A stretch of DNA of 12,044 nucleotides from an uncultured Erysipelotrichaceae bacterium (GCA_902791085.1 CADAUN010000024.1:1-12044); one strand, 5' to 3'; shown: positions 1-6,911, numbered from the stretch's first letter. Notes: generated by a model from the letters alone, not told the origin. Translations and numbers: made by a program.

Positions 1-1577
1 AAAGCATGAAGTTGCGAACGAATGGCCGCGTCCATGCGTTTCGCATTGGTGTCGCCATTCCCGAAATCCACGAAGAACATATCCATGTTTTTTAACAAAG
101 CGTCGTCACTGTTTAACGTTTTGCCTTTCACGCAAAGCCCTAAATTAAAGCCTGCTTCCCGCGTTTCTTTCAATAAGGCTATGGTGTTCTCTTCTCCCAT
201 GGAACGGACGCTCGACATTAAATTGTCTTCGTCTAACAAGAACACGAGATTGGCCTCTTTCGCACCACGTAAATTGCCAAAAATCGCGGGAATGGTGCTG
301 CATTCATTTAAGAGAATCGGATAAACCAAACGTTGGGATTTCAATTGTCTTTCTGATGCGAAGCGCGACACAATAACTTTCGCCAAATAACCATAAAGAT
401 TACGTTGATCTTTCGCGCGAATCGCATAATTCTTTAATTCTTCAATCGAACCAAAGGAAGTTTTATCGGCATCAGGAACGGCTTTGGCCATGTAGCCAAG
501 CACCGAATGACGGGAAACGCCATAAATCGGACGGAAATAGAAATCAATGCGTTTATCATTGATAATCTTATCGACTTCGCTTCGATATTTGCTGGTGTCT
601 AAATTCGCATAATCGTCAAATCCGCGTTTATAAAAGGATAAGGCAGAGGACGTATCATATGCATTCAGTACGGTTCGCTTAGAAGATTCGATGATGACAT
701 CGGGATCGCCATAGGCGTCGCGATGCGATACAATGCCCGCTTTAATAATGTAATTCTTAGGATCAATGCCTTTGTTTTTCGCCGTTAATAACTGCGTAAT
801 GCCATTCACTGCGCGCAAGGCATAAGAGGTGGCTTCTTCGTTGTCATTCATGTCAAGATTAGAAACAATGAATTCATTGTCCGCCACTTTAATCAATTTG
901 GTATTGCCAGTGAGATAATGGTCCAAAGCCGAACGGAATTTGAAACAAATGGAACGCGGCACGGCATTGTCGTAACCTTCGGCTTTCTTATGACGAAGGG
1001 CAAAGCAAAATGTGGTCCCGTTTTCGGAGCCGTTCTCTTTTAATGCATTCGCAAAATCCTTTTCGTTCACATAAGGATGATCCCCAAACGCAGCCTGCTT
1101 GGGCCCTTCTTGCAACAAATAGCTTTCTAAATGAACCAAACCATGGGTCGGATCTGCTTTCGTTAATTTCAAGTAAGATGGACAAGGTTTTTTCGAGCGA
1201 CGGACATAAACGTTGGCTTGTAAGAAATCGGTGGTTTGTTTTCCTGACAAAATATTATCCACCCAATAACGAACTTTATTTTGGTCTTCGTGAGCAAAGG
1301 TGCCATAAAAGTCTTCCATCCGACAACTTCTTTTTTGGGAAAGGCGCCCAACGTCAAAAAAGGTGACGCTGTCTTTTTGCGCATCCAAACGGAAAACACG
1401 CGCTCCGCTAGATTGATAGGCCACATCATAAGCAAAACGACGATCGTGAACCCGTGAGACGATAAAAGTGACGATTAAAACAATGATGGTAGCGATGGCC
1501 AAAAGCAATACAATGCCGGACATCATAACACCCCAATCCCAATCTGCTGAAATTTGAAATTCTTGATATAAACTCAT
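1..1577 (-). CDS. Membrane-anchored degenerate GGDEF-EAL protein (3' end outside the window)
   Basis: A single minus-strand frame stays open from ATG at 1577 to the window edge (525 codons), so it has no stop in the window. Residues 18-40 form one hydrophobic transmembrane segment. Residues about 45-155 could be a PAS-like sensor (weak). Residues about 185-335 fit a GGDEF fold in which the signature reads ADNEF (232-236) instead of GGDEF. From about residue 344, FYFRPIYG and then VLGYMAKA fit the start of an EAL domain, where FxxQPI and GYEAL are expected. The EAL glutamate is gone, the usual ITE and DDFG positions read LDED (448-451) and CVKG (482-485), and the KID position reads VDF. Cyclase and phosphodiesterase activity therefore look lost. 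The protein may act as a c-di-GMP or other ligand sensor, or as a partner-binding scaffold. No Shine-Dalgarno site precedes ATG 1577; the paired ATGs at residues 18-19 are an alternative start. The domain reading comes from motif alignment by eye. Confidence 0.72.
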   Translation of the reverse strand, partial: MSLYQEFQISADWDWGVMMSGIVLLLAIATIIVLIVTFIVSRVHDRRFAYDVAYQSSGARVFRLDAQKDSVTFFDVGRLSQKRSCRMEDFYGTFAHEDQNKVRYWVDNILSGKQTTDFLQANVYVRRSKKPCPSYLKLTKADPTHGLVHLESYLLQEGPKQAAFGDHPYVNEKDFANALKENGSENGTTFCFALRHKKAEGYDNAVPRSICFKFRSALDHYLTGNTKLIKVADNEFIVSNLDMNDNEEATSYALRAVNGITQLLTAKNKGIDPKNYIIKAGIVSHRDAYGDPDVIIESSKRTVLNAYDTSSALSFYKRGFDDYANLDTSKYRSEVDKIINDKRIDFYFRPIYGVSRHSVLGYMAKAVPDADKTSFGSIEELKNYAIRAKDQRNLYGYLAKVIVSRFASERQLKSQRLVYPILLNECSTIPAIFGNLRGAKEANLVFLLDEDNLMSSVRSMGEENTIALLKETREAGFNLGLCVKGKTLNSDDALLKNMDMFFVDFGNGDTNAKRMDAAIRSQLHA

Positions 1578-1578
1578 A

Positions 1579-1607
1579 GAAAAAGACACGGCACGATGCC
1601 GTGTTTT
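1579..1607 (-). terminator. Hairpin with T tail after pstB
   Basis: ACACGGCA (1586-1593) pairs perfectly with TGCCGTGT (1597-1604) around a 3-base loop. Read on the minus strand it is followed by CTTTTTCT, a fair intrinsic terminator for the pst operon. The flanking bases also give a weaker T-rich tail on the plus strand. The minus-strand tail ends one base before the ATG of the GGDEF-EAL-like gene, so read-through would be needed unless that gene has its own promoter. Confidence 0.7.
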
Positions 1608-1636
1608 ATCTTATCACATCTCTAGGATCGTTCCAA
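1608..1636 (-). promoter_or_regulatory. Possible sigma-A promoter for the GGDEF-EAL-like gene
   Basis: On the minus strand, TTGGAA (1631-1636) and TAAGAT (1608-1613) are separated by exactly 17 bases, each matching 4 of 6 consensus positions. A transcript from here would begin at or inside the hairpin at 1586-1604, leaving almost no conventional leader. This is a prediction from spacing and similarity only. Confidence 0.35.
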
Positions 1637-1655
1637 AGGGGAGCAACCGTATCGA

Positions 1656-2438
1656 TTAACCGAAACGTCCGGTGATATAACGTTCTGTTTTTTCGTTCGA
1701 GGGACGCGAAAACAAAGTTTCGGTTTTGTTGGTCTCGACTAAGTCGCCCAACAAGAAGAAAGAGGTATAGTCTGCAATACGGGCGGCTTGTTGTAAGTTA
1801 TGCGTCACGATGATGATGGTATAACGTTCTTTCAAGCTCATGACCAATTCTTCGATTTTCTTCGTAGAAATGGGATCTAAGGCCGATGTGGGTTCGTCCA
1901 TGAGCAAGACTTCTGGCGACATGGCTAGGGCTCTAGCGATGCAAAGCCGTTGTTGTTGACCGCCAGAAAGCGCCATCCCATTGGTTTTCAAACGATCTTT
2001 CACTTCGTCCCAAAGCGCGGCCTCACGCAAAGAACGTTCTACCAATTCGTTCAAATGGGTCCGATTACGGACGCCTTGACAACGTGGGCCATAGCAAATG
2101 TTATCGTAAATGCTCATTGGAAATGGGTTAGGCTGTTGAAAGACCATGCCGACTTTTGTCCTTAAAAGAATGGGATTCACCGATTGAACATCGGTGCCGT
2201 GATAAAGGATCTGCCCATCTATTTTGCAATCATCGATCAAATCGTTCATCCGATTTAAGCAACGCAAGAAAGTAGACTTGCCACAACCCGACGGCCCAAT
2301 CAACGCCGTAACACAATGTTCATACAAATCCACGTTGATATCGTGAAGCGCTTGCTTCTTGCCATAATAAAGGTTCAGATGACGAATGGCAAAAATCGTC
2401 TGCATCGATTCGTTTTGTTCCGATTTTAAGGAATCCAT
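1656..2438 (-). CDS. pstB: Phosphate ABC transporter ATPase PstB
   Basis: This is the ATP-hydrolysing subunit that powers phosphate import through PstC-PstA at the cytoplasmic face of the membrane. At 260 residues it has the usual family length. It shows Walker A GPSGCGKST (48-56), the FLRCLNRMNDL segment just after it that is typical of PstB, the Q-loop in VFQQPNPFP (99-107), signature LSGGQQQR (158-165), Walker B VLLMDEP (177-183) and the switch histidine in VTHN (211-214). The ATG at 2438 lies two bases after the pstA stop and is preceded by AAAGGAAAA, which favours it over the in-frame Met at residue 12. It is the last pst gene here; phoU, which often follows, is absent and a hairpin comes next. 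Confidence 0.97.
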   Translation of the reverse strand: MDSLKSEQNESMQTIFAIRHLNLYYGKKQALHDINVDLYEHCVTALIGPSGCGKSTFLRCLNRMNDLIDDCKIDGQILYHGTDVQSVNPILLRTKVGMVFQQPNPFPMSIYDNICYGPRCQGVRNRTHLNELVERSLREAALWDEVKDRLKTNGMALSGGQQQRLCIARALAMSPEVLLMDEPTSALDPISTKKIEELVMSLKERYTIIIVTHNLQQAARIADYTSFFLLGDLVETNKTETLFSRPSNEKTERYITGRFG

Positions 2439-2440
2439 CG

Positions 2441-3700
2441 TTATTTTCCTTTCTGCTTCTTTTGCACGGAAAGCGATAATAATTTGACCGTCAAAGAAAG
2501 AAGCAAAATGACAAACAAAATCAAAATACTAACCGCGCAACTGGCACCATAATTCATGGTCTCTCCGCTCATTAATGTCCAAATATGAACGGCTAATGTA
2601 GCTGAGCCTTGCGTTGGAATAATGACGTCTTTTATCGCAGTTCCGGAGGTATAGACCAAAGCGGCGCTTTCTCCAATCACGCGCCCTACGCCAAGCAAGG
2701 CAGAAGTCAAAATCCCTGGCAAGGCATTTGGCAAAATAATCTTAAATACCGTCTGAGTTTGGCTGGCACCCAAAGCCAAAGATGCTTGCGATTGCCTTAA
2801 AGGAATCGCCCGAATGGATTCTTCTGTCGACTTAATGATGATTGGAAGAATCATACAAGCCATGGTTAAAGAGCCAGTAATCAAGTTCCCACTGCTGCCA
2901 CTTCCGGCGGCGATAGGCAAGAAAACGATGCCACCCACTAAGCCAAAGATAATCGAAGGAATGCCAGAAATCATGTCAATCGCATTTCTTAAGGTGCGAG
3001 TAATCACATTGTTTTTGGCATAAACCCCTAGATAGATGGCCCCACCAATACCAAGAGGCAAAGCAAATAACAAAGTGAAAAGAATCATCCACAAGGTCGA
3101 AATTAAGGAACCGCGGATTCCTCCACCGCCCACATTCGCGGTCATATTCTTGACGAAGTTATATTTTCGAAAATTCGCCGCCATATTTTCTGCGCCTTTA
3201 TTCCCGGAGACAATTTTGATTTCGTTTTCGGCAGGAGAATCACATAAGGTGACGACCGTGATCATCTCTCCGACTTTGGGACGAAAAGCTTCCCCGGTGT
3301 TGCTATCGATCCAAGACGTGGTATTGCTATAAGGATCAACATAACTAAGGCGGACAATCGGATTTCCTTCTGTGGTGGTCGAATCCGTAAAAGCCAGGCC
3401 CCAGTTTTCCGCGAAATATTCGCCATCTTTCGCTTGATAGGTAAAGGTATTGGTGGTTTCGGTAATGGCTTGATTCGTGGTGACGCTCGTTAATGTGGCA
3501 TTATAGTCGCCAACGATAAAAGCTGCCGATAAAGTATTCCAGCCTTTGGAAAAGACAAACACCAAAATGGCAATTAAGGCAAGCAAAGAAAAACTCGAAA
3601 AAAGATAAGTCGAACCGGCAGCCAAAAAGTCTTTCATTCGCCGCTTTCGTTCGATCTTTTTGCTTTCTTTGGCATCGAACAAGGAAAGGTTTTCGTTCAT
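2441..3700 (-). CDS. pstA: Phosphate ABC transporter permease PstA with a large extracytoplasmic insert
   Basis: This is a membrane-spanning subunit of the phosphate importer. The first transmembrane segment is at about residues 27-51; the remaining helices run from about 197 to 412. The ATPase-docking EAA-type loop is clear at about 307-343, from SLALGASQTQ to GVGRVIGES. SGIPSIIFG (245-253) is a conserved PstA/PstC motif. At 419 residues it is much longer than the roughly 280-300 of usual PstA. The excess is one block at about 53-195 between the first two helices, rich in Thr, Ser and Asn and predicted to lie outside the cell. Its ATG overlaps the pstC stop by four bases (ATGA), with AAGGAG upstream, so translation of the two is coupled. 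Confidence 0.95.
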   Translation of the reverse strand: MNENLSLFDAKESKKIERKRRMKDFLAAGSTYLFSSFSLLALIAILVFVFSKGWNTLSAAFIVGDYNATLTSVTTNQAITETTNTFTYQAKDGEYFAENWGLAFTDSTTTEGNPIVRLSYVDPYSNTTSWIDSNTGEAFRPKVGEMITVVTLCDSPAENEIKIVSGNKGAENMAANFRKYNFVKNMTANVGGGGIRGSLISTLWMILFTLLFALPLGIGGAIYLGVYAKNNVITRTLRNAIDMISGIPSIIFGLVGGIVFLPIAAGSGSSGNLITGSLTMACMILPIIIKSTEESIRAIPLRQSQASLALGASQTQTVFKIILPNALPGILTSALLGVGRVIGESAALVYTSGTAIKDVIIPTQGSATLAVHIWTLMSGETMNYGASCAVSILILFVILLLSLTVKLLSLSVQKKQKGK

Positions 3701-4823
3701 TGCTTTTTCTCCTTTTCTGCCTTATGTTTTTGCCAGCTTTTGCGGAATGAAGAAATCACAGCCAACGTTCCTTTTTTCATCACTTTTCCGATCCGCGCTA
3801 TAAAGAAAGGCGGAGGATTCACTTCAGAAAGGTGATTTTTGACATCGTTTAAAATGACGTTGGTCATTAAAATCAACAACATTAATACCATTCCGGCAGA
3901 GAAACGAATGTCATAGTTCATGGAACCGGGAACGGCCTCCCCGATGGCAAGTAACATTTCGGAAGTTAAGGTCACCGTAGGAGCAAAAGGATTCCAAGTG
4001 ATTCCTTGGATCGGCGAACCACACACCATAGAGATGGCAGTTGCTTCGCCTAAAGCACGGCCAACACCTAAAATAATGCCGGCAAAAATGCCGGATTTTG
4101 CAGCACGAAGACAAATTTTAAAATTCGTTTGCGTGCGACTGGCGCCCAAAGCCAAAGAGCCTTCCATTTGTTCTTTATGCACGCCATCTAAAGCCGTCAC
4201 AGAAACGGAGATCACAGTCGGGATCACCATTAAAGTCAAAACAATAGCCCCAGAAAGCAAAGAAACGCCGCTGGCGGATTTTGCTCCCCAAGCTCTCGCC
4301 CAAGCACGTATCAAAGGAACGATGACACCCATCCCAAAAACACCGAAGATAACCGATGGGATCGCGGAAAGCAAATCAACGCCACTTTTTAAAATCAACG
4401 CCAAAGGCTTAGGCGCAATTTTTGAGATGAACAATGCCGTTAAGACGCTAGTAGGAACGGCTAAGATAATCGTATAAAGATTGAGAATCAAAGAATTTAC
4501 GATTAGGTGGCCGATGCCATAAAGATAATGATGCGTTTCAAAATCGAATCTGTTGTTGTAACGAATCCCACTCCAAAAATAAGAAAAACTGGCTGTCCCT
4601 TCCGCTAAACTTCCGTCCGCTAAGGTTTCGCGATAAGAATGAAAGAATGGCTTTAATCCGCGCACGATGATAAAACCTAAAACAACCACGATAACCGAGG
4701 CGCAAAGGACGGTTAAAAAAGAAAAACCCAGCGGGAAAATCGATCGATCCGTTTCTTTTGATCCGCGTGATGAGAAGCGTTTTGCTCCATGGTTTTGACT
4801 ATGTTCTCCGATATGGTCTTCAT
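3697..4823 (-). CDS. pstC: Phosphate ABC transporter permease PstC with an apparent N-terminal frameshift
   Basis: This is the partner permease of PstA. The uninterrupted frame from 4689 down holds the core: LLSAIPSVIFGVFGMG, the EAA-type loop from GSLALGASRTQ to GVGRALGEA, and several transmembrane helices, ending in a Lys-rich cytoplasmic tail. That frame begins inside the first helix at a GTG with no ribosome site. The missing N-terminus lies in the neighbouring frame from ATG 4823 (or ATG 4790) and ends FSRWVFLF before a TAA. Joining the frames at the T run 4715-4720 restores a complete first helix (FLTVLCASVIVVVLGFIIV) and a protein of about 375 residues. One extra T, or a -1 ribosomal slip, would do it. 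The sequence cannot say whether this is a sequencing error, slippage, phase variation or true damage. No strong ribosome site is visible before either ATG. Confidence 0.88.
4715..4726 (-). other. T5-C-T6 slippage site in pstC
   Basis: Read on the minus strand, GGG is followed by five T, C, six T and then AACC. In the upstream frame the codons are GTT TTT CTT TTT TAA (stop). After a slip of -1 the last codons become TTT TTA ACC and the frame enters the pstC core. The run is the most economical position for the frame change described under pstC. Confidence 0.6.
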
Positions 4824-4829
4824 GACGGG

Positions 4830-4863
4830 GAAAGCAGGCCCCGTTAAGGCCTGCCCTGCTTTC
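4830..4863 (-). other. Intercistronic hairpin between pstS and pstC
   Basis: GAAAGCAGG and CCTGCTTTC at the two ends can form a 9-bp stem; alternatively GCAGGCC and GGCCTGC (4834-4840 with 4848-4854) form a 7-bp stem. There is no clean T tail, so it is more likely a stabilising or partially terminating structure. Such hairpins behind a binding-protein gene commonly help make more binding protein than permease. It ends six bases before the proposed pstC ATG. Confidence 0.55.
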
Positions 4864-4880
4864 CTTTCCAAAAAAGAAGA

Positions 4881-5819
4881 TTATTTGATGTCAGCCCAAG
4901 TTGTGATGGTGCCATCCTTGCTATAGATATTTTTTGCTTGATCGGCAGTGATATTCGCCAAATCATTTTTCTGGTTCACTCCGACAACAATGCCATCGGT
5001 GCAAACTTTTCCAAAGGTTCCTTCGGCTAACGGTTCACTCGAAGAGAATTCGCGACTGGCATAGGCGACATCGAAATCACGGTTGGCGCCTTGCGTTCCT
5101 TTATAGGCATCGCCAGAGCCTTTGTGGTTATGTTCGGCGACAAAGTTACCCGCTCTCTTGCTAAAATCAGCACTCAACGCTTTGGCCACTTTTTCGCAAG
5201 AGGTTGATCCGCCGAATCGAATGGTGATTTTCGAATGATCGTCTTCAATTCCGGGATAATTTCCTTTGATATCATCCCACTTTTTCACGTCGCTAGGAAC
5301 TTTCACAATACCATCGGCACCGACGATATCAGCAATGCCTTCAGAAGTGGTCATAAAGGCAATGAAGGCCGAAATGATGGTCCATTTAGTGGCATCTTCA
5401 TCTTCTTGTTTTTGCGTGCAGTAATTGAAATTACGGCTCAGCTTGTAACTGCCATCCAAAATGGCATCTTCTGTGGCCTTAACTCCTTCAAAGTTCAAGA
5501 CTTTGACCCCTTGTTTTTCGGCATCCGGTACAGAAGAAAAGGAGAAATAGCCAATGCCATATTCGTCCGCGGCAATTTTGCCAATCATATCGCCGTTTGA
5601 GGAAACGGTTTGGACTTTGGCTTTGAAGAGGCTGTCATCATTTTTGGCTTTTTCAATGCCGATTTTGGTCATAAAGCCATCGCGGGTTCCTGAGGTGGTA
5701 TCACGAGTGTAAGCCTGAATGGCTTGCGCGTGATCAAAGGAGGCTTGTTCCGTGCAACCGACGAGGGCGCCCATGAGGAGCAAGTTCGGAAGAAGTTTCC
5801 GAAGGTTTTTCGTTTTCAT
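4881..5819 (-). CDS. pstS: Phosphate-binding lipoprotein PstS with circularly permuted motif order
   Basis: This is the surface lipoprotein that captures phosphate for PstC-PstA-PstB. The start is ATG 5819, with AAAGGAAAA upstream, rather than 5849; it gives 312 residues with signal MKTKNLRKLLPNLLL and lipobox LVGC (Cys22). The order of motifs is abnormal. Residues 37-49 (YTRDTTSGTRDGF), the GIGYFSF block (88-94), DGSYKLSR (122-129) and AFIAFMTTSEG (151-161) belong to the second half of ordinary PstS. They are followed by first-half motifs: GGSTS (203-207), KGSGDAYKG (233-241), DVAYASRE (250-257), TDGIVVGVN (274-282) and finally ITADQAKNIY...TTWADIK (290-312), where the protein stops. In ordinary PstS the NWxDI segment leads directly into RxxSGTR. 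Here those two are the C- and N-terminal ends, so the chain is permuted at that joint. All expected phosphate-loop motifs are still present, so function is probably kept. Confidence 0.93.
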   Translation of the reverse strand: MKTKNLRKLLPNLLLMGALVGCTEQASFDHAQAIQAYTRDTTSGTRDGFMTKIGIEKAKNDDSLFKAKVQTVSSNGDMIGKIAADEYGIGYFSFSSVPDAEKQGVKVLNFEGVKATEDAILDGSYKLSRNFNYCTQKQEDEDATKWTIISAFIAFMTTSEGIADIVGADGIVKVPSDVKKWDDIKGNYPGIEDDHSKITIRFGGSTSCEKVAKALSADFSKRAGNFVAEHNHKGSGDAYKGTQGANRDFDVAYASREFSSSEPLAEGTFGKVCTDGIVVGVNQKNDLANITADQAKNIYSKDGTITTWADIK

Positions 5820-5874
5820 GTTTTCTTTTTTCCTTTTTACGTTTTCCATTCAACCATGTCGAAATTTTGTTAAC

Positions 5875-5913
5875 GACCAAAGGAATGAGAAAACTTTGTC
5901 AAAGATTTGTAAA
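5875..5913 (-). promoter_or_regulatory. Possible PhoP-box direct repeats upstream of pstS
   Basis: On the minus strand four hexamers recur every 11 bases: TTTACA (5908-5913), TTGACA (5897-5902), TTCTCA (5886-5891) and TTGGTC (5875-5880). Bacillus PhoP binds TTAACA-like direct repeats with about 5-base gaps upstream of pst genes, which matches the spacing. The first two units fit well; the last two are weak. The block is about 55-95 bases upstream of the pstS start. No convincing -10 element is seen; TAACAAAAT-like sequence near 5864-5872 is the best candidate. Confidence 0.4.
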
Positions 5914-5999
5914 AAATGTTTTTTCAGGATAAACCGGCACTTTTTTCCGTTCCTCAAAGAAAAAATGATGGATCACCTTGCTACAAAACCATCCATTAG

Positions 6000-6262
6000 A
6001 TGTCAATGGAGGCAAACAAAAAAGAGTTCGATCGCGAAGCCTGTTTCTGTGATGAATTCTGCAAAGAATCCAACGGGAATTCCGACGGGCTTCTTAGTGA
6101 GCTCTTCCCCAAAGGCCATAATTTAAGCAGATATACCCGGTCTATATTGATGAAAAAGTGAGCTTGATTAACAATAGACCTAGGAAATGTAACGACTGGA
6201 CATCTCCATCGAAATTAATGTCTGAAGTTATCTCTAGGTGTTGCACTTAACATTACAATTTA
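6000..6262 (+). pseudogene. Decayed 3' end of an IS30-family transposase
   Basis: Three reading frames together recall the C-terminus of IS30-type transposases. Frame one (6000-6161) contains KKEF (like NGKEF), CFCDEFC, and SNGNSDGLLSELFPKG (like the family's SNENTNGLLRxFFPKG), and then meets TGA. Frame two resumes with LINNRPRKCNDW (6164-6199), close to the family's INNRPRKCLGW, and stops at 6248-6250. A third frame reads VLHLT (6238-6252), a common IS30 ending. The terminal bases, GTGTTGCACTTAACATTACA, resemble the ends of such elements. The 5' part, including the helix-turn-helix, is missing, and no left end was found. This is an old, inactive remnant. The IS30 identity rests on remembered family motifs. 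Confidence 0.7.
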
Positions 6263-6296
6263 CCATACGGGAAATATATGAAAGGATTAATTAAAA

Positions 6297-6575
6297 ATGA
6301 GTGGATTAACTGAAGAAGCCTTTGAAGATTGGATGTGGCGTCTTCGCTATGTCGAAGTTGTTATAGGATACAAAGGGCAACGTTACCACATTGAAGGCGG
6401 TACAAAAAAATATACTATCGGTGTATTCAAAAAGAAGGAATATGAAATTGACCATTGGATAGAAGTTGTTGGCGATACCGATGACGATGCTTATAACAAA
6501 CTAATGAATGAACCATTGTTCGACGGTGAAGCGTTAAAAGACATCATTGACAAAATCGAGTGGCTTGAAGGGTAA
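6297..6575 (+). CDS. Small acidic protein of unknown function
   Basis: A 92-residue soluble protein with no signal peptide or membrane segment. AAAGGA lies ten bases before the ATG, and a strong terminator follows 13 bases after the stop, so it looks like a complete single-gene transcript. The first half is Trp/Tyr-rich with probable beta strands (IGYKGQRYHIEGG, then KKYTIGVF). The second half is acidic (VVGDTDDDAY, then LKDIIDKIEWLEG) and probably helical. I do not recognise a catalytic motif and assign no function. Its codon use and GC (about 41% in the sampled lines) match the core genes rather than the GC-rich relB gene next to it. It begins about 35 bases after the IS30 remnant ends. Confidence 0.75.
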   Translation: MSGLTEEAFEDWMWRLRYVEVVIGYKGQRYHIEGGTKKYTIGVFKKKEYEIDHWIEVVGDTDDDAYNKLMNEPLFDGEALKDIIDKIEWLEG

Positions 6576-6588
6576 CTGGATACGTATA

Positions 6589-6619
6589 AAACGGGTAAAA
6601 CGTCGATTACCCGTTTTTT
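6589..6619 (+). terminator. Strong intrinsic terminator after the small acidic gene
   Basis: AAACGGGTAA (6589-6598) pairs over 10 bases with TTACCCGTTT (6607-6616) around an 8-base loop and is followed by more T. It separates the small gene from the relB unit. Confidence 0.88.
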
Positions 6620-6664
6620 GTTCTTTGGCGAATTTACCTGCTCTTCTTTCGTAAGAATTTTAGA

Positions 6665-6670
6665 TACAAT
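6665..6670 (+). promoter_or_regulatory. Possible -10 element of relB
   Basis: TACAAT lies 22 bases before the relB ATG, in the gap between the preceding terminator and the relB ribosome site. No good -35 hexamer is found at 16-18 bases upstream, so this is a weak call. Confidence 0.3.
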
Positions 6671-6692
6671 GGATTCACAAGGAGGAAACACT

Positions 6693-6911
6693 ATGCCTTA
6701 TTCCGTGAGATTCACTCCAGAGGAAGAGCGTCTCGTCAAAAGCTACTGCGCCGTCCATGGCTGCTCGATTTCCGACGCGCTTCGGCGTGCCATCCTTGAG
6801 GACATCGAGGACGAATTCGACATTGCCGAGGCCGAGGAAGCGATAAAGAAATTCGAGGCCGACCCTGTGACAATCCCTTGGGAACGGGTGAAGAAAGACC
6901 TCGACCTATGA
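6693..6911 (+). CDS. relB: RelB-type antitoxin, ribbon-helix-helix
   Basis: A 72-residue protein whose start is fixed by AGGAGG seven bases before ATG 6693; the frame is open further upstream (ATG 6618) but without a ribosome site. Residues 3-40 fit a ribbon-helix-helix DNA-binding domain: strand YSVRFTPEEE, helix RLVKSYCAVHG, turn and helix SISDALRRAILEDI. The acidic C-terminal tail (from about 41) would wrap the toxin. Such antitoxins neutralise a RelE/ParE-fold RNase and repress their own operon. The gene appears intact, whereas the toxin gene that overlaps it by four bases (ATGA) is broken. GC is near 59% in the sampled lines and codons such as GCC, GAC and CTC dominate, unlike the neighbours, which suggests acquisition by transfer. 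Confidence 0.85.
   Translation: MPYSVRFTPEEERLVKSYCAVHGCSISDALRRAILEDIEDEFDIAEAEEAIKKFEADPVTIPWERVKKDLDL

Noticed and set aside
1010..1366. Plus-strand frame of 118 codons, and two short minus frames, at 988-1435
   Set aside because: They lie inside the continuous minus-strand GGDEF-EAL-like frame and match no family.
3920..4477. Open plus-strand frame of 185 codons antisense to pstC
   Set aside because: It mirrors the pstC coding frame, has Pro/Lys/Ile-rich low-complexity composition and no ribosome site; pstC is certain on the other strand.
5904..5925. Left inverted repeat of the IS30 remnant near TTTGTAAAAAATG
   Set aside because: Similarity to the right end is limited to a few AT-rich bases and the interval to the scar is too short for the missing coding part.
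5752..6126. Open plus-strand frame of 124 codons over the pstS start and the IS scar
   Set aside because: Its first part is antisense to the pstS signal region and its last part is in the wrong frame relative to the IS30 motifs.
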